Origin: Mycobacteriaceae bacterium
GTDB taxonomy: Bacteria; Actinomycetota; Actinomycetes; Mycobacteriales; Mycobacteriaceae
DNA: 64,000 nucleotides
Reading direction: 5' to 3'
Assembly (NCBI GenBank): GCA_029977845.1
Contig: JAPOKC010000013.1
Coordinates: 1-64,000 of the forward strand
Under the pieces are notes generated by a model that did not search any database, was not told where the DNA came from, and saw only the letters and a program-made list of their open reading frames with translations. Below, one piece after another: positions 46,519-56,854 of this stretch (positions are counted from its first letter, which is position 1; each line of letters begins with the position of its first letter). The translations under genes were made by a program, and so were the position numbers.

Positions 46519-47529
46519 ATGAGCGACTCGGTGGGCACGGCAGCGGTGATGGGCGCCGGGGCGTGGGGAACCGCGATGGCCAAGGTGCTGGCCGACGCCG
46601 GCAGCGAGGTCAGGCTCTGGGCCCGCCGGCCGTCCGTGGCCGACGAGGTCAACACCCGGCGCACCAACCGCGATTATCTGCCGGGTGTGGTGCTGCCGGA
46701 CGGGGTCCGGGCCACCGCGGATGCGGCCGAGGCGCTCGACGGGGTGACCACCGTGCTGCTGGGCGTGCCGTCGCAGACCCTGCGTTCGAACCTGGAGTCC
46801 TGGCGGGCCCACCTGGCCGACGGCGCCACCCTGGTCAGCCTCGCCAAGGGCATCGAACTCGGGACGCTGATGCGGATGAGTCAGGTGATCGCTGCGACCA
46901 CCGGCGTCGAGACGGGTCAGATCGCGGTGGTCTCCGGTCCGAATCTGGCCAGTGAGATCGCCGAGGAGCAACCGGCGGCCACGGTGATCGCCTGTACGGA
47001 CTCCGGCAGGGCGGTGACCCTGCAGCGCGCGTTGAGCACCGGATACCTGCGCCCGTACACCAACTCCGATCTGGTGGGCACCGAGATCGGCGGCGCGTGC
47101 AAGAACGTCATCGCCTTGGCCTGCGGGATGGCGGCCGGTGTGGGACTGGGGGAGAACACCGCGGCGGCGATCATCACCCGGGGTCTTGCCGAGATCATGC
47201 GGCTGGGAATCGCACTGGGCGGCAAGGGCGCAACGCTGGCAGGTCTGGCCGGGGTCGGCGATCTGGTGGCGACATGCACCTCACCGCATTCGCGCAACCG
47301 CAGCTTCGGACTGCGACTGGGGCGGGGCCAGACGCTGGCCGAGGCGATGCACGCCGCCGAAGGTCACGTCGCCGAAGGCGTGACGTCCTGCACCTCGATC
47401 CTGGCGCTGGCATCCAGCTATGACATCGAAATGCCGCTCACCGACGCAGTGCAACGGGTGTGTCACAAGGGCCTGTCCGTCGACGAAGCGGTAGCCCTGC
47501 TGCTCGGTCGCAGCACGAAAGCGGAGTGA
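46519..47529 (+). CDS. gpsA: NAD(P)-dependent glycerol-3-phosphate dehydrogenase
   Basis: A 336-residue dehydrogenase that reduces dihydroxyacetone phosphate for phospholipid synthesis. It has the Rossmann loop [19 protein letters not shown], the catalytic lysine region [19 protein letters not shown] and [18 protein letters not shown]. It is followed by the PLP enzyme after 5 nt with GGAG shared at its 3' end, so the two are co-transcribed. Confidence 0.96.
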   Translation: MSDSVGTAAVMGAGAWGTAMAKVLADAGSEVRLWARRPSVADEVNTRRTNRDYLPGVVLPDGVRATADAAEALDGVTTVLLGVPSQTLRSNLESWRAHLADGATLVSLAKGIELGTLMRMSQVIAATTGVETGQIAVVSGPNLASEIAEEQPAATVIACTDSGRAVTLQRALSTGYLRPYTNSDLVGTEIGGACKNVIALACGMAAGVGLGENTAAAIITRGLAEIMRLGIALGGKGATLAGLAGVGDLVATCTSPHSRNRSFGLRLGRGQTLAEAMHAAEGHVAEGVTSCTSILALASSYDIEMPLTDAVQRVCHKGLSVDEAVALLLGRSTKAE

Positions 47530-47534
47530 GAGTG

Positions 47535-48629
47535 ATGTACGGCGATTCCACCCGGACCGTCAAAGCCGTTGACGCCGAGGCGATTCCGGGCCGTCCGGTG
47601 GTCACGCCGATGGTGTCGGCGTCGACCTTCCACCTTTCCCGTGACGAGGGTGCGGAATCCGACGTCTACGGCCGGTACTCCAATCCCGGCTGGCGGCAAC
47701 TGGAGTCGGCGCTGGCACAGCTGGAGGGCGCCTCCGCCGCATTGGTATTCGGATCGGGCATGGCCGCGATCAGTGCCGCGCTGCGGGTGCTGGTCCGGCC
47801 CGGGTCGGTGCTGGTCGTTCCCGTCGACGGCTACTACCAGACCCGGCGCTACGCACGGGAAAGTCTTGCCCCGCTGGGCATCACGGTCCTGGAGGCGCCG
47901 GCTGCGCAGATGTGCGATGCCGCCACCGGAGCCGACGTTGTGCTGGCCGAGACCCCGACCAACCCGGCGCTGGACGTCGTCGATCTCCATCGGCTTGCGA
48001 CGATCTGCCACGGCCGCGGCGCCCGGCTACTGGTGGACAACACCGCCGCCACCCCGCTGGGTCAGCAGCCGCTGTCGATGGGTGCCGACCTGGTGGTGGC
48101 CAGCGCGACGAAGAGCCTGGCCGGGCACAGCGATCTGATCGCCGGGTACGTGGCCGGCAGCCACCCCGAGATGATGTCGGCGATCGAGGCCGACCGGATG
48201 CTCGCCGGCCCCATCCTGGGGGCCTTCGAGGCCTGGCTGCTGGTGCGCAGTATGGGCAGTCTGGGGTTGAGATTCGAGCGGCAGTGCCAGAACGCCCAGG
48301 CGCTCGCGACCGCTCTGTGCGGTCACCCGCGGGTGCGCTCGGTGCGTTACCCGGGGTTGCCGTCGGACCCGTCGCACGCCGTCGCCGCCGATCAGATGCG
48401 CCGATTCGGTGGTCTGGTGGCGATCGAACTCGCCGATGCCGCCGCCGTACACGATCTGGTCGAGCGCAGCGAGCTGCTGGTGGCGGCGACCAGTTTCGGC
48501 GGCCTGCACACCTCGGTGGATCGCCGGGCGCGCTGGGGCGATGAGGTCGCCGAGGGGTTCGCGCGGATATCGACGGGAATAGAGGACACCGATGATCTGG
48601 TCGCCGACGTCCTGGCCGCGCTGGGCTAG
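47535..48629 (+). CDS. Cys/Met-metabolism PLP enzyme (cystathionine gamma-lyase/synthase type)
   Basis: A 364-residue PLP enzyme of the trans-sulfuration family. The Schiff-base lysine is in SATKSLAGHSD, the cofactor-phosphate loop is GSGMAAISAAL, and AETPTNPALDVVD and NTAATPLGQQPL are conserved. The substrate cannot be told from sequence alone. The ATG at 47535 is preferred to two in-frame GTGs because of GGAG 8 nt upstream. It is not present between gpsA and ddl in M. tuberculosis. Confidence 0.88.
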   Translation: MYGDSTRTVKAVDAEAIPGRPVVTPMVSASTFHLSRDEGAESDVYGRYSNPGWRQLESALAQLEGASAALVFGSGMAAISAALRVLVRPGSVLVVPVDGYYQTRRYARESLAPLGITVLEAPAAQMCDAATGADVVLAETPTNPALDVVDLHRLATICHGRGARLLVDNTAATPLGQQPLSMGADLVVASATKSLAGHSDLIAGYVAGSHPEMMSAIEADRMLAGPILGAFEAWLLVRSMGSLGLRFERQCQNAQALATALCGHPRVRSVRYPGLPSDPSHAVAADQMRRFGGLVAIELADAAAVHDLVERSELLVAATSFGGLHTSVDRRARWGDEVAEGFARISTGIEDTDDLVADVLAALG

Positions 48630-48641
48630 CCTCTCCAGATT

Positions 48642-49703
48642 GTGAGTTCTCGCCCCGGCCGGATCCGCGTCGCCGTCGTCTACGGCGGGCGCAGTTCCGA
48701 GCACGCGATCTCGTGTGTGTCGGCCGGCAGCATCCTGCGCAACCTCGACCCGGAGCGCTTCGAGGTCGTCCCGGTCGGCATCACCAGGGCGGGCTCCTGG
48801 ATCCGGGAGGACGTCGACCCGGCTCAACTGACGATCAGCGATCGCACCCTGCCCGAGGTGCGCGGGCACACCGGCACCCCGCTGGCGCTGGCCGCCGAGA
48901 TCCTGGCCGGGGTGGATGTGGTGTTCCCGATCCTGCACGGCCCGTACGGGGAGGACGGCACCATCCAGGGTCTGCTGGAAATGGCCGGTCTGCCCTATGT
49001 GGGCGCGGGCGTGTTCGCCAGCGCCGCCGGAATGGACAAGGAGTTCTCCAAGAAGCTGATGGCCGCCGAGGGCCTGCCGATCGGCGACTACATCGTGCTG
49101 CGCCCGCGACAGGCGGCCCCGGACCCCGCCGATATCGAACGCCTGGGGTTCCCGCTATTCGTCAAGCCGTCCCGCGGCGGCTCCTCGATCGGGGTGAGCA
49201 TGGTGGCCGACTCCGGCGAACTGCCGGCGGCGATCGCCGAGGCGCGCCGGCATGATCCGAAGGTCATCATCGAGGCTGCGATCGAGGGCCGCGAGGTGGA
49301 GTGTGGGGTTCTCGAGTTCCCGGATGGGTCGGTCAAGGCCAGCGCCATCGGCGAGATCAGGGTCGCCGTCGGCGGACGTGATGACGCGTTCTACGACTTC
49401 GAGACGAAGTACCTCGACGATGCCGCGGAGCTGGACGTGCCGGCCAAAGTCGATGAAGCGACCGCGGATCTGTTGCGGCAGTTGGCCATTCGTACCTTCA
49501 CCGCGCTGGACTGCCAGGGCCTGGCCCGGGTCGATTTCTTCCTCACCGCGAACGGTCCGGTCGTCAACGAGATCAACACCATGCCGGGATTCACCACGAT
49601 CTCGATGTACCCGCAGATGTGGGGCGCCAGCGGGGTGGACTACCCGACCCTGGTCGGCACCATGGTCGAGACGGCGCTGGCCCGCGGAACCGGATTGCGC
49701 TAG
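48642..49703 (+). CDS. ddl: D-alanine--D-alanine ligase
   Basis: A 353-residue ATP-grasp enzyme that makes D-Ala-D-Ala for peptidoglycan and is a target of D-cycloserine. It has [32 protein letters not shown], the ATP loop [14 protein letters not shown] and the metal site [23 protein letters not shown]. The GTG at 48642 follows the PLP gene by 12 nt. It converges with the DUF3515 gene, overlapping by 4 nt. Confidence 0.97.
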   Translation: MSSRPGRIRVAVVYGGRSSEHAISCVSAGSILRNLDPERFEVVPVGITRAGSWIREDVDPAQLTISDRTLPEVRGHTGTPLALAAEILAGVDVVFPILHGPYGEDGTIQGLLEMAGLPYVGAGVFASAAGMDKEFSKKLMAAEGLPIGDYIVLRPRQAAPDPADIERLGFPLFVKPSRGGSSIGVSMVADSGELPAAIAEARRHDPKVIIEAAIEGREVECGVLEFPDGSVKASAIGEIRVAVGGRDDAFYDFETKYLDDAAELDVPAKVDEATADLLRQLAIRTFTALDCQGLARVDFFLTANGPVVNEINTMPGFTTISMYPQMWGASGVDYPTLVGTMVETALARGTGLR

Positions 49704-50230
49704 GGGCGCGCGGGGCGGATCGGCATCGCCGGCATCGTACGCCCGATGACCTCGGAGAGATTCTGGATCGGCGCCGGACCCGACCCGTCGGGAAGGGTGA
49801 GGGCGATGTAGACCGGCCGGTCCACACAGATCCAGGTGGTGCGCGACAGGGCGCGGTCGTCGAGCCGGAACCACTGCACATCGTCGACCTGCTGGATCGG
49901 CGATCCGACCACGAACTCGGCCGGCCGGCCCAGCCCGCAGCGCAGGATCACCGGATCGCGGTTCGTGCGCCAGGCCGCGGTTCCGGCCGGGACGGGATCG
50001 GCGGCGACTGCGCGGTGCAGGTCGCCCAGTGGATCGGGCAGTGTGGCCAGCAACCCCCGGCATTCCGGCGAGTCCGCCTGTGGTGCGGGAACGGCTGCGA
50101 TCGCCACCGGTGGCGGCGGTGCGGGGCGCCGGGAGGCCGAGACCGCGAGAATCGCGCCGACGGCCAGCACTCCGACTACCAGGCCCGCGATCAGCAGTGT
50201 CATCGGCGGATCGCTGGGATGCTTGCGCAT
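49700..50230 (-). CDS. DUF3515 membrane-anchored protein
   Basis: A 176-residue protein with one N-terminal membrane helix ([21 protein letters not shown]) and an extracytoplasmic domain. Cys residues in PECRGLL, LRCGLG and WICVDRP fit disulfide formation outside the cell. The family is actinobacterial and uncharacterised (M. tuberculosis Rv2980 position). The ATG at 50230 follows GGGAGG; a GTG at 50236 is the alternative. Confidence 0.85.
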   Translation of the reverse strand: MRKHPSDPPMTLLIAGLVVGVLAVGAILAVSASRRPAPPPPVAIAAVPAPQADSPECRGLLATLPDPLGDLHRAVAADPVPAGTAAWRTNRDPVILRCGLGRPAEFVVGSPIQQVDDVQWFRLDDRALSRTTWICVDRPVYIALTLPDGSGPAPIQNLSEVIGRTMPAMPIRPARP

Positions 50231-50241
50231 CGACACCTCCC

Positions 50242-50270
50242 TAGACTGGCGGTGCCCAAGGTACCGGAGG
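50242..50270 (+). promoter_or_regulatory. thiL promoter -10 and ribosome site
   Basis: TAGACT (50242-50247) can serve as -10 and GGAGG (50266-50270) lies 7 nt before the GTG at 50278. Unlike many neighbours, thiL thus seems to have a conventional leader. Confidence 0.5.
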
Positions 50271-50277
50271 TGAAGGC

Positions 50278-51234
50278 GTGAACGACGCTGGTGATCCCGT
50301 GCTGCGCGATCTCGGCGAGTTCGCCGTCATCGGCCGGATCACCGACCGTCGCGTGCAGCCTGCCGGGGTCACACTGGGTCCCGGCGACGATGCCGCGGTG
50401 GTCGCAGCCCCGGACGGCCGGGTGGTGGTGAGCACCGACATGCTCGTCGAGGGCCGGCACTTCCGGCTGGACTGGTCCACCCCGCATGAGATCGGGCGTA
50501 AGGCGATCGCACAGAACGCCGCCGACATCGAGGCGATGGGCGCCCGTGTGACGGCCTTCGTCGTCGGCTTCGGCGCGCCGCCGTCCACCCCGGTTTCGTC
50601 GGTGACCGAACTCAGCGACGGGATGTGGCAGGAGGCCGGTGTGCTCGGCGCCGGGATCGTCGGCGGGGATATGGTCGCCGCGCCGCAGTGGGTGGTGTCG
50701 GTGACCGTACTCGGTGATCTCGAGGGCCGTTCACCGGTGACACGCGCCGGCGCGAGGCCCGGTTCGGTGATCGCGGTGACAGGTGAGTTGGGTCTGTCGG
50801 TGGCGGGATTCAACCTGCAGCACAACGGAATTGACGGCTTCGAGGAGTTCCGGGAACGCCATCGGGTGCCGCGCCCGCCGTACGGCCAGGGCCGTATCGC
50901 CGCGCAGGCCGCAGCGATCGCCATGACTGATGTGTCCGACGGTCTGGTGGCCGATCTCGGGCACATCGCCGACGCCTCGGGCGTGACACTTGATCTGAAC
51001 TCCGAACTGTTGTGCGCAGACGTCGAGGCCGTCACACCTGCCGCCTCGGCCGGCGGTGCGGATCCGTGGGCACTGGTGCTGGGCGGCGGCGAGGACCACG
51101 CACTGGTGGCCTGTTTCCCGGACGTGCCGCCGCCCGGGTGGCGGGTGATCGGATCGGTGCGAGAAGGGCCCTCGCGGGTGCTGGTCGACGGCCGGTCGTG
51201 GTCCGGTCCGTCCGGATGGCAGTCCTACGACTAG
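50278..51234 (+). CDS. thiL: Thiamine-monophosphate kinase
   Basis: A 318-residue kinase that converts thiamine phosphate to the TPP cofactor. The PurM-like N domain shows [30 protein letters not shown] with metal-binding acids, [17 protein letters not shown], and the C domain has [17 protein letters not shown] and [10 protein letters not shown]. The gene is followed by ung after 10 nt. Several TPP enzymes (IlvB, transketolase) are encoded in the window. Confidence 0.96.
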   Translation: MNDAGDPVLRDLGEFAVIGRITDRRVQPAGVTLGPGDDAAVVAAPDGRVVVSTDMLVEGRHFRLDWSTPHEIGRKAIAQNAADIEAMGARVTAFVVGFGAPPSTPVSSVTELSDGMWQEAGVLGAGIVGGDMVAAPQWVVSVTVLGDLEGRSPVTRAGARPGSVIAVTGELGLSVAGFNLQHNGIDGFEEFRERHRVPRPPYGQGRIAAQAAAIAMTDVSDGLVADLGHIADASGVTLDLNSELLCADVEAVTPAASAGGADPWALVLGGGEDHALVACFPDVPPPGWRVIGSVREGPSRVLVDGRSWSGPSGWQSYD

Positions 51235-51237
51235 GTT
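51232..51237 (+). promoter_or_regulatory. -10 box of ung
   Basis: TAGGTT, overlapping the thiL stop, sits 7 nt before the GTG at 51245, so ung may have its own leaderless transcript. Confidence 0.4.
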
Positions 51238-51244
51238 TTCCTCC

Positions 51245-51922
51245 GTGACGGCACGGCCCCTGACTGATCTCGTCGAGGAAGGCTGGGCGAAGGCACTGGA
51301 ACCGGTCGCCGGTCAGGTGGCCGCGATGGGGGAGTTCCTGCGCGAAGAGATCGCCGCCGGGCATCGCTATCTGCCGGCCGGTGAGAACGTGTTGCGCGCG
51401 TTCACCTTTCCGTTCGACGCCGTCCGGGTGCTGATCGTCGGACAGGATCCGTACCCGACTCCGGGACACGCGGTCGGGCTGAGCTTCTCGGTGGCGCCCG
51501 GTGTCCGGCCGCTGCCGCGCAGCCTGGCCAACATCTTCACCGAGTACAGCGCCGACCTCGGTCATCCGCAGCCGTCCAACGGGGATCTGAGCCCGTGGTC
51601 GCAGCGCGGCGTCATGCTGCTCAACAGGGTGCTCACGGTGCGGCCGGGCACGCCGGCCTCGCATCGCGGAAAAGGGTGGGAGGTCGTCACCGAATGCGCC
51701 ATCCGGGCACTGGCGGCCCGCGATCAGCCGTTGGTGTCGATCCTGTGGGGCCGCGACGCCTCGACGCTGCGGCCGTGGCTGGACGGTTCGGCCTGTATCG
51801 AGTCGGCACACCCCTCGCCGCTGTCGGCGAGCCGGGGGTTCTTCGGGTCACGCCCGTTCAGCCGGGCCAACCAGCTGCTGGTGGACAGGGGCGCCGAGCC
51901 GATCGACTGGCGCCTGCCGTAG
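51245..51922 (+). CDS. ung: Uracil-DNA glycosylase
   Basis: A 225-residue family 1 glycosylase that removes uracil from DNA. The water-activating loop [18 protein letters not shown] and the leucine loop [15 protein letters not shown] are both complete. Length is typical for bacteria. It converges on rpmB with an 8-nt gap. Confidence 0.97.
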   Translation: MTARPLTDLVEEGWAKALEPVAGQVAAMGEFLREEIAAGHRYLPAGENVLRAFTFPFDAVRVLIVGQDPYPTPGHAVGLSFSVAPGVRPLPRSLANIFTEYSADLGHPQPSNGDLSPWSQRGVMLLNRVLTVRPGTPASHRGKGWEVVTECAIRALAARDQPLVSILWGRDASTLRPWLDGSACIESAHPSPLSASRGFFGSRPFSRANQLLVDRGAEPIDWRLP

Positions 51923-51930
51923 CACTGCGG

Positions 51931-52125
51931 CTAGCCGCGAGTGACCTTGCCGGCCTTCAGGCAGGACGTGCAGACGTTGACGCGGTGCTTGTTGCCACCC
52001 GGACGGTCGACGGCGCGCACGCTCTGGATGTTCGGGTTCCAGCGCCGATTGGTCCGGCGATGCGAGTGCGACACAGCCTTGCCGAACCCGGGTCCCTTAC
52101 CGCAGACATCGCAGACGGCAGCCAT
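51931..52125 (-). CDS. rpmB: Ribosomal protein bL28, zinc-binding form
   Basis: A 64-residue ribosomal protein with the pairs CDVC (Cys5, Cys8) and CTSC, so this is the zinc-containing (C+) form rather than the cysteine-free paralogue made under zinc limitation. [16 protein letters not shown] is the family core. It diverges from the fatty-acid kinase gene; 141 nt separate the starts. Confidence 0.95.
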   Translation of the reverse strand: MAAVCDVCGKGPGFGKAVSHSHRRTNRRWNPNIQSVRAVDRPGGNKHRVNVCTSCLKAGKVTRG

Positions 52126-52253
52126 GACGAACTCCTCGAATCTCGTGAGGCCAGCGACCGCACGCGCGCGGGTGGCCTGGGAACCCGCTCAGAATACCGT
52201 CGTGGGGATTCGAATGCCAAAATGCCCTGCATTAATGCGTCGCCCCTACTGGC

Positions 52254-52259
52254 TAGGCT
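52254..52259 (+). promoter_or_regulatory. -10 box of fakA
   Basis: TAGGCT sits 7 nt before the ATG at 52267, a leaderless-type placement. Confidence 0.5.
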
Positions 52260-52266
52260 GACGCCC

Positions 52267-53892
52267 ATGCCGGATCGGCGGCTGGACTCCGCGGCCCTCT
52301 ACGACTGGGCAGACGCCGCCGTCAGCGCCCTGATCGCCCACACCGACGAGATCAACCGGCTCAACGTCTTCCCGGTGGCCGATGCCGATACCGGCACGAA
52401 CATGCTGTTCACCATGCGTGCGGCGCTGGCCGAGGCCCGCACCGCCGGGTCCGGGGACCTCGCCGGGATGACGGCCGCGCTGTCCCGCGGGGCGGCCCAC
52501 GGCGCCCGGGGCAATTCCGGGGTGATCCTGTCCCAGATCCTCGGCGCGCTGGCCGATGTGACGGCCGCCGCCGCTGCCCAGACCGATATCGCCGACCTGG
52601 ACCCCACCCTGCTGGGCGCGGCCCTGCGACACGCCGTCGCCCTGGTGGTCGAGGCGATGGGCGGGCAGCTGGTGCCCGGGACCGTGGTGTCGGTGCTGCA
52701 GGCGGCCGCCGAGGAGATCGAACGCCAAGCCGGCGAGCCCCTGGGTGCGGCACTGTCGGCCGGCGGTGAGGCCGCGGCCACCGCCCTGGACCGGACCCCC
52801 CGACAACTGGACGTGCTGGCGCAGGCCGGTGTGGTGGACGCCGGGGGACGCGGTTTGCTCGTCCTGCTCGATGCGCTCACCGAAACCGTCACCGGACATG
52901 CCCCGCACCGCAACGACTATCCCGGCGCCCACGCCCCGCAGGCCGCCGCGGCCCCTGCCGAGCACGGCCCGGAGTTCGAGGTGATGTATCAGGTCGCCGG
53001 CTGTGCCCAGGCTGACCTGGACACCCTTCGGCATGCCCTGCGCGACCTCGGCGACTCGGTCGCCGTCGCGGCGGCCGCCGCCGGCCGGCACTCCGTCCAC
53101 GTCCACACCGACGACGCCGGAGCGGCGATCGAGGCCGGCCTGGCCGCCGGATCGGTCAGCCGCATCCGGGTGTCGGCACTGGGCGGCGGGCGGGTGTCAC
53201 CGGGCGGGTGGAGCCGCGAACGGGCCGTGCTGGCCGTCGTCGACGGTGACGGGGCCGAGGAACTGTTCGGATCCGAGGGCGCCTTCGTGATCCGCCCGGA
53301 CGCCGATCTGGTCGATCCGTCCAACGGGGTCAGCGCCACCGAACTGCTACGGGCGGTGGTCGACACCGGTGCCTCCCAGGTGATGGTGCTGCCCAACGGG
53401 TACGTCTCGGCCGAAGATCTGGTGGCCGGTTGCACCGCCGGGATCGGCTGGGGGATCGACGTAGTCCCGGTCCCCTCCGGATCGATGGCGCAGGGCCTGG
53501 CGGCACTGGCCGTCCACGATCCGGGACGTCAGGCCGTCGACGACGGTTACGCGATGGCCCGGGCCGCCGCCGGGGCGCGGCACGGATCGGTGCGGGTCGC
53601 GACGGAGAAGGCGTTGACCTGGGCGGGCACCTGTGAGCCGGGAAACGGTCTGGGGATCTCCGGTGACGAGGTTCTGGTGGTGGCACCCGACGTCGGTGCG
53701 GCCGCCCGCGGGCTCACCGATCTGCTGCTGGGATCGGGCGGGGAATTGGTCACCCTGCTGATGGGCGCGGACGCCGAACCCCATGTCGCCGACGACCTGG
53801 CCGACCACGTCCGCCGCCGGCACCCGGGCACCGAGTTCGTCAGCTACCGCACCGGCCACCGCGGTGACGTCCTTCTGATCGGGGTCGAGTGA
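52267..53892 (+). CDS. fakA: DAK2/DegV-type kinase, FakA-like
   Basis: A 541-residue protein with the FakA layout: an N-terminal DhaL (DAK2) ATP-binding domain (LNVFPVADADTGTNMLFTM and ARGNSGVILSQILG), a middle domain, and a C-terminal FakB-interacting domain with VMVLPNGYVSAEDL. Characterised FakA enzymes phosphorylate fatty acids held by DegV-like FakB proteins. In M. tuberculosis the locus is split into Rv2975c and Rv2974c; here it is one frame. It overlaps recG by 4 nt. Confidence 0.9.
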   Translation: MPDRRLDSAALYDWADAAVSALIAHTDEINRLNVFPVADADTGTNMLFTMRAALAEARTAGSGDLAGMTAALSRGAAHGARGNSGVILSQILGALADVTAAAAAQTDIADLDPTLLGAALRHAVALVVEAMGGQLVPGTVVSVLQAAAEEIERQAGEPLGAALSAGGEAAATALDRTPRQLDVLAQAGVVDAGGRGLLVLLDALTETVTGHAPHRNDYPGAHAPQAAAAPAEHGPEFEVMYQVAGCAQADLDTLRHALRDLGDSVAVAAAAAGRHSVHVHTDDAGAAIEAGLAAGSVSRIRVSALGGGRVSPGGWSRERAVLAVVDGDGAEELFGSEGAFVIRPDADLVDPSNGVSATELLRAVVDTGASQVMVLPNGYVSAEDLVAGCTAGIGWGIDVVPVPSGSMAQGLAALAVHDPGRQAVDDGYAMARAAAGARHGSVRVATEKALTWAGTCEPGNGLGISGDEVLVVAPDVGAAARGLTDLLLGSGGELVTLLMGADAEPHVADDLADHVRRRHPGTEFVSYRTGHRGDVLLIGVE

Positions 53893-56123
53893 CGATGGCC
53901 GCCCTCACCGATCGCCTCGACGGACTCCTGGGGGCCAAAGCCGCGTCGGCGTTGTCCGATGTGTTCTGTATCGGCACCGTGGGCGATCTGCTGCGGCACT
54001 ACCCGCGCAAGTACAGCCAAGGCATGACGGTTCGCGGTGAGGGCGACGAACTGCCCGAGGAGGGCGAGCACATCACCTTCGTCGGAGAGATCGAGAAGGC
54101 CGAGGTGCGTTGGACCAACCGCACACCCAAGCGTGAGTATCTCGTGATCACGCTGAGCAACCGCCGGCCGAAGGTGACCGCCACCTTCTTCAACGCCAAG
54201 TTCCTCAAGAAGCAACTGGTGGCCGGAACCCGGCTGATGCTCTCCGGTGAGGTCGGTTATTTCCGAAACACCATGCAGCTGACCCATCCCGCGTACCTGG
54301 TTCTCAACGCACCGTCGGGACGGCTCGGCGGTACCAAGTCGCTGAGGGCCATCGCCGCGACCGCACAGGGCGGTGACGGCGAGTTCGACATGTCGGCATT
54401 CGAACGGGACTACTTCCCGATCTATCCGGCCAGTGCCAAACTGCAGAGCTGGGATATCTACGCCTGTGTCCGCCAGGTCCTCAACCTGCTGGACCCCGTG
54501 CCCGATCCGCTGCCGGAATCCTTTGTGGCCGAACATGATCTGGTGAGCGAGGACACCGCGCTGCGCGATATCCACATCGCCGAGAAGGAGGCCGACCGCG
54601 ACCGCGCGCGGCAACGGCTGACCTTCGACGAGGCCGTCGGCATGCAATGGGCGCTGGCCCGCCGTCGCCACGGTGAACTGTCCCAATCCGGCCCGGAGGC
54701 GCCACGTCGCTCCGACGGGCTGGCCGCCGCACTGCTGGACCGGTTGCCGTTCGAGCTGACCGCCGGACAGCGCGACGTACTTGATGTGATATCGGCCGAA
54801 CTGGCCGAGACCAAGCCGATGAACCGGCTGCTGCAGGGCGAGGTCGGCTCCGGCAAGACGATCGTGTCGGTGCTGGCCATGTTGCAGATGGTCGACGCCG
54901 GGTACCAGTGCGCGCTGCTGGCCCCCACCGAGGTCCTTGCCGCCCAGCACGCACGGTCGATCAGCGACGTTCTCGGCCCACTGGCGATGGCCGGTCAACT
55001 CGGCGGTGCCGATGACGCGACCCGGATCGCGCTGCTCACCGGGTCGATGTCGGCCGCGCAGAAGAAACAGGTCCGCGATGAGGTGGCCTCCGGCGCGGCC
55101 GGCATCGTGATCGGCACCCACGCCCTGCTGCAGGATGCCGTCGAGTTCCACCGACTCGGTCTGGTCGTCGTCGACGAGCAGCACCGGTTCGGCGTGGAGC
55201 AGCGAGACCGCCTGCGCGCCAAGGCCCCCGATCATCTGACGCCCCATCTGCTGGTGATGACCGCGACCCCGATACCGCGCACGGTGGCGCTGACCGTCTT
55301 CGGCGATCTGGAGACCTCGACGATGCGCGAGTTGCCCCGCGGCCGGCAGCCGATCGCCACCAACGTCATCTTCGTCAAGGAGAAGCCGCAGTGGCTGGAT
55401 CGGGCCTGGCAGCGGGTGGCCGAGGAGGTGTCCGCAGGACGGCAGGCCTATGTCGTGGCATCCCGTATCGACGAATCCGACAAGGACGAGGCGGCCGAAC
55501 CCGGGGTCGAGAAAGGCCCGCCGCCGATCCCGGTGACCACCCTGTTCGAGCATCTGCGCCATGGTCCGCTGGCCGGTCTGCGGCTCGGTCTGATGCACGG
55601 CCGGCTGCCCGCCGAGGAGAAGGACGCGGTGATGGCGGCCTTCCGGGCCGGGGAGATCGACGTGCTGGTCTGCACCACGGTCATCGAGGTCGGGGTGGAC
55701 GTGCCCAACGCGACGGTGATGGTGGTCATCGACGCCGACCGCTTCGGCATCAGCCAGTTGCATCAGCTACGCGGACGGATCGGCCGCGGCCGGCACCCCA
55801 GCCTGTGCCTGCTGGCCACCAGGCTGCCGCAGACCTCCAAGGCCGGTGCGCGGCTGAAGGCGGTGGCCGGCACCCTGGACGGGTTCGTGCTGGCCGACCT
55901 CGATCTCGCCGAGCGTCGGGAGGGAGACGTGTTGGGGCACAGCCAGTCCGGACGCCAGGGGACCTTGCGCTTCCTCTCCCTCGCCGAGCATCTCGAGGTC
56001 ATCCTGGCCGCGCGGGAGTTGGCCGACTCGCTCTACCCGGTCCATCCTGACGATCCCGGTATGGCCGCACTGGCCGAACAGTTCACCGGCAGCGACCGCA
56101 TCGAGTTCCTGGACAAGTCGTGA
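53889..56123 (+). CDS. recG: ATP-dependent DNA helicase RecG
   Basis: A 744-residue helicase that reverses stalled forks and branch-migrates Holliday junctions. An N-terminal OB-fold wedge domain (about 50-150) precedes the helicase with Walker A GEVGSGKT, the DEQHRFG box, TATPIPRT and the TRG-like tail QLRGRIGRGRHPSLCLL. The GTG at 53889 or an ATG at 53895 are both possible. The downstream nuclease gene overlaps its stop by 4 nt. Confidence 0.96.
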   Translation: MTMAALTDRLDGLLGAKAASALSDVFCIGTVGDLLRHYPRKYSQGMTVRGEGDELPEEGEHITFVGEIEKAEVRWTNRTPKREYLVITLSNRRPKVTATFFNAKFLKKQLVAGTRLMLSGEVGYFRNTMQLTHPAYLVLNAPSGRLGGTKSLRAIAATAQGGDGEFDMSAFERDYFPIYPASAKLQSWDIYACVRQVLNLLDPVPDPLPESFVAEHDLVSEDTALRDIHIAEKEADRDRARQRLTFDEAVGMQWALARRRHGELSQSGPEAPRRSDGLAAALLDRLPFELTAGQRDVLDVISAELAETKPMNRLLQGEVGSGKTIVSVLAMLQMVDAGYQCALLAPTEVLAAQHARSISDVLGPLAMAGQLGGADDATRIALLTGSMSAAQKKQVRDEVASGAAGIVIGTHALLQDAVEFHRLGLVVVDEQHRFGVEQRDRLRAKAPDHLTPHLLVMTATPIPRTVALTVFGDLETSTMRELPRGRQPIATNVIFVKEKPQWLDRAWQRVAEEVSAGRQAYVVASRIDESDKDEAAEPGVEKGPPPIPVTTLFEHLRHGPLAGLRLGLMHGRLPAEEKDAVMAAFRAGEIDVLVCTTVIEVGVDVPNATVMVVIDADRFGISQLHQLRGRIGRGRHPSLCLLATRLPQTSKAGARLKAVAGTLDGFVLADLDLAERREGDVLGHSQSGRQGTLRFLSLAEHLEVILAARELADSLYPVHPDDPGMAALAEQFTGSDRIEFLDKS

Positions 56124-56803
56124 AGCCCTGGCTCGCAGCGTCCGCGGCGATCGCGGTGATCGTCGCCGGCCAGGTGGTGAGTTCGGCCGGCGCCGTCGAG
56201 TCCGCCGGGGCGCCGGTGGTGAAACCCGGCACCGACGTGCTGGCCGGAATCACGGTGGTCCCGCAACGGATCCGCCGCGGGGACTATCTCCGCTCGGCGT
56301 TCGGCGCGGCCTGGGACGACGAGACCACCGCCCTCGGCGGGCACAACGGGTGCGACACCCGCGACGACATCCTCACCCGTGATCTGGACGACAAGACCTT
56401 CGTCGCGACCACCCGGTGCCCGCAGGCCGTCGCCAGCGGATCGCTGCGCGATCCGTACACCAACGCCACGATTGCGTTCACCCGCGGCAATCAGGTGGGC
56501 GCCGCCGTGCAGATCGACCACATCGTCCCGTTGGCCTACGCCTGGGACATGGGCGCGCGGGACTGGCCTGAGGGATTGCGCAAGCGCTTCGCCAACGACC
56601 CGGCCAACCTGCTGGCCGTCGACGGGCAGGCCAACCAGGACAAGGGCGATCTGCCGCCGGGGCAGTGGATGCCGCCCAACACCGCATTCGGATGCCAGTA
56701 CGCGATTGCGTTCATCAACGTGTTGCGCGGGTATCACCTTGCGGTTGAACAGGATTCGGCCCAACGGTTACGCCGGGCAGCCCACGGCTGCCCGGCGGGC
56801 TGA
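56120..56803 (+). CDS. Secreted HNH-type (DUF1524) nuclease
   Basis: A 227-residue protein with a signal peptide (WLAASAAIAVIVAGQVVSSAGA) and an HNH-like core, QIDHIVPLAYAWDMGA and DPANLLAVDGQANQDKGD, as in DUF1524/GmrSD-type nucleases. It is the positional counterpart of M. tuberculosis Rv2972c. Cysteines in NGCDTR, TRCPQ, FGCQ and HGCP suggest disulfides in the cell envelope. Its role could be DNA turnover or nutrient scavenging. Confidence 0.85.
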   Translation: MKPWLAASAAIAVIVAGQVVSSAGAVESAGAPVVKPGTDVLAGITVVPQRIRRGDYLRSAFGAAWDDETTALGGHNGCDTRDDILTRDLDDKTFVATTRCPQAVASGSLRDPYTNATIAFTRGNQVGAAVQIDHIVPLAYAWDMGARDWPEGLRKRFANDPANLLAVDGQANQDKGDLPPGQWMPPNTAFGCQYAIAFINVLRGYHLAVEQDSAQRLRRAAHGCPAG

Positions 56804-56854
56804 CCGCCCTACCTGGCGTGCCGGGCGGTCAGCAAATGAAGACGAACCCCGCTA

